Shown: positions 6,201 to 6,669 of the stretch, in pieces
How the letters are laid out: every line of letters starts with the position of its first letter
Position numbering within the stretch: position 1 is the first letter of the stretch
NCBI GenBank assembly: GCA_029335925.2
Contig: JARJMX020000076.1
Coordinates: forward strand, 1-6,669
Source of the DNA: Gammaproteobacteria bacterium
Lineage (GTDB): Bacteria > Pseudomonadota > Gammaproteobacteria > Halothiobacillales > Halothiobacillaceae
Length of the DNA stretch: 6,669 nt
Reading direction: 5' to 3'
The notes under the pieces: model-generated
What the model saw: only the letters and a program-made list of their open reading frames with translations
Database searches by the model: none
Told to the model about the DNA's origin: nothing
Translations under genes and position numbers: made by a program

Positions 6201-6669
6201 GTGAAGGATTATCCGACGGGCTTCACCCGCATCCTTTTGGCCACCCTCACCCTACTGTTCACCAGCGGCCTTGCGCTCGTGCCCAACGCACTCGATACCC
6301 GGCTCGGCCTGGAGCTCGGCTTGTGGTCACTGGGTCATCAACGCACCTGGGTTGCCGCCCTCCATGCCATAAGCTTCTTCACCACCCTGATGCTGCTCGG
6401 CGCACTCTGGACCGTGCACATGCGCGCAGGCTGGATTAGGCGGGAGAACATCTTCTCCGGCATCCTGCTGCTGGTGGCCTTCGGCCTGCTGGTTGCCAGT
6501 GGCCTTATGCTGTACTACGCCGGTAACGAACTTGCCGGGCAGATCGCCCTTAGCATCCATCTGCTCGCAGGCTTCCTGTTGCCCATACTACTGTTCGCCC
6601 ACTTGATCGGCGCTCTTCAGGCCCGACGCCGCTGCGGCCTGCGCCAGCCATCCACAATTGGTGAGGGAA
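6201..6669 (+). CDS. Four-helix membrane protein with heme-b-type paired histidines (DUF4405/cytochrome b561-like), 3' end cut by window
   Basis: From GTG 6201, preceded by GGAG 6 nt upstream, the frame is open through the right edge for 156 codons. An overlapping ATG at 6199 meets a stop at once. Four hydrophobic helices are visible: about 11-31, 51-72, 86-106 and 115-139. Helix 2 carries His55 near its start and His73 at its end; helix 4 carries His120 and His134, 14 residues apart, the spacing typical of cytochrome b heme ligands. Glycines flank them (HLLAGFLL, HLIGAL). This pattern fits small di-heme membrane cytochromes of the b561 or DUF4405 kind that pass electrons across the inner membrane. 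After residue 140 the chain becomes basic and polar, so the stop codon may be close. It lies 114 bp after apbE with a REP-like repeat between, so it may be co-transcribed as the electron donor of the flavoprotein. The hemes and the role are inferred. Confidence 0.75.
   Translation, partial: MKDYPTGFTRILLATLTLLFTSGLALVPNALDTRLGLELGLWSLGHQRTWVAALHAISFFTTLMLLGALWTVHMRAGWIRRENIFSGILLLVAFGLLVASGLMLYYAGNELAGQIALSIHLLAGFLLPILLFAHLIGALQARRRCGLRQPSTIGEG

Overview
The window looks like chromosomal DNA of a GC-rich gammaproteobacterium. The evidence is the ribE-ribB(A/X)-ribH-nusB order, a Fur-type operator, and an interspersed two-hairpin repeat of the 'GTAGGAGCGGC' REP kind common in Pseudomonas/Xanthomonas-like genomes. 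No more exact taxon can be read from it.

Layout. (1) Positions 2-637, + strand: the 3' part of an unrecognised gene, ending tail-to-tail with nusB. (2) Positions 3652-639, - strand: a riboflavin operon of ribE (riboflavin synthase), a ribBA-type fusion whose GTP cyclohydrolase II half has lost its catalytic motifs (ribBX-like), ribH (lumazine synthase), and, after a 199-bp gap holding a REP-like repeat, nusB. ribD is not upstream of ribE and no FMN riboswitch is seen. (3) Positions 3653-3774: a compact AT-rich divergent control region with a good sigma70 promoter facing right, a Fur-box-like palindrome over its predicted start site, and a weaker promoter facing left to ribE. (4) Positions 3775-6669, + strand: an outer-membrane beta-barrel protein, an exported FMN-binding protein with a covalent-flavin motif (SGATLS), an ApbE-type FMN transferase, a second REP-like copy, and an incomplete four-helix membrane protein with paired histidines suited to binding heme b.

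How the genes may work together. The left operon makes the riboflavin from which FMN and FAD are built. ApbE takes FMN from FAD and attaches it to the exported FMN-binding protein. The heme-type membrane protein could pass electrons from the quinone pool or cytoplasm to that flavoprotein. The beta-barrel protein places part of the chain in the outer membrane. The Fur-like operator suggests a role in iron acquisition, for example reduction of ferric iron outside the cytoplasm. The individual enzyme families are well supported; the joint system and its iron link are inference. It is the most interesting content of the window.
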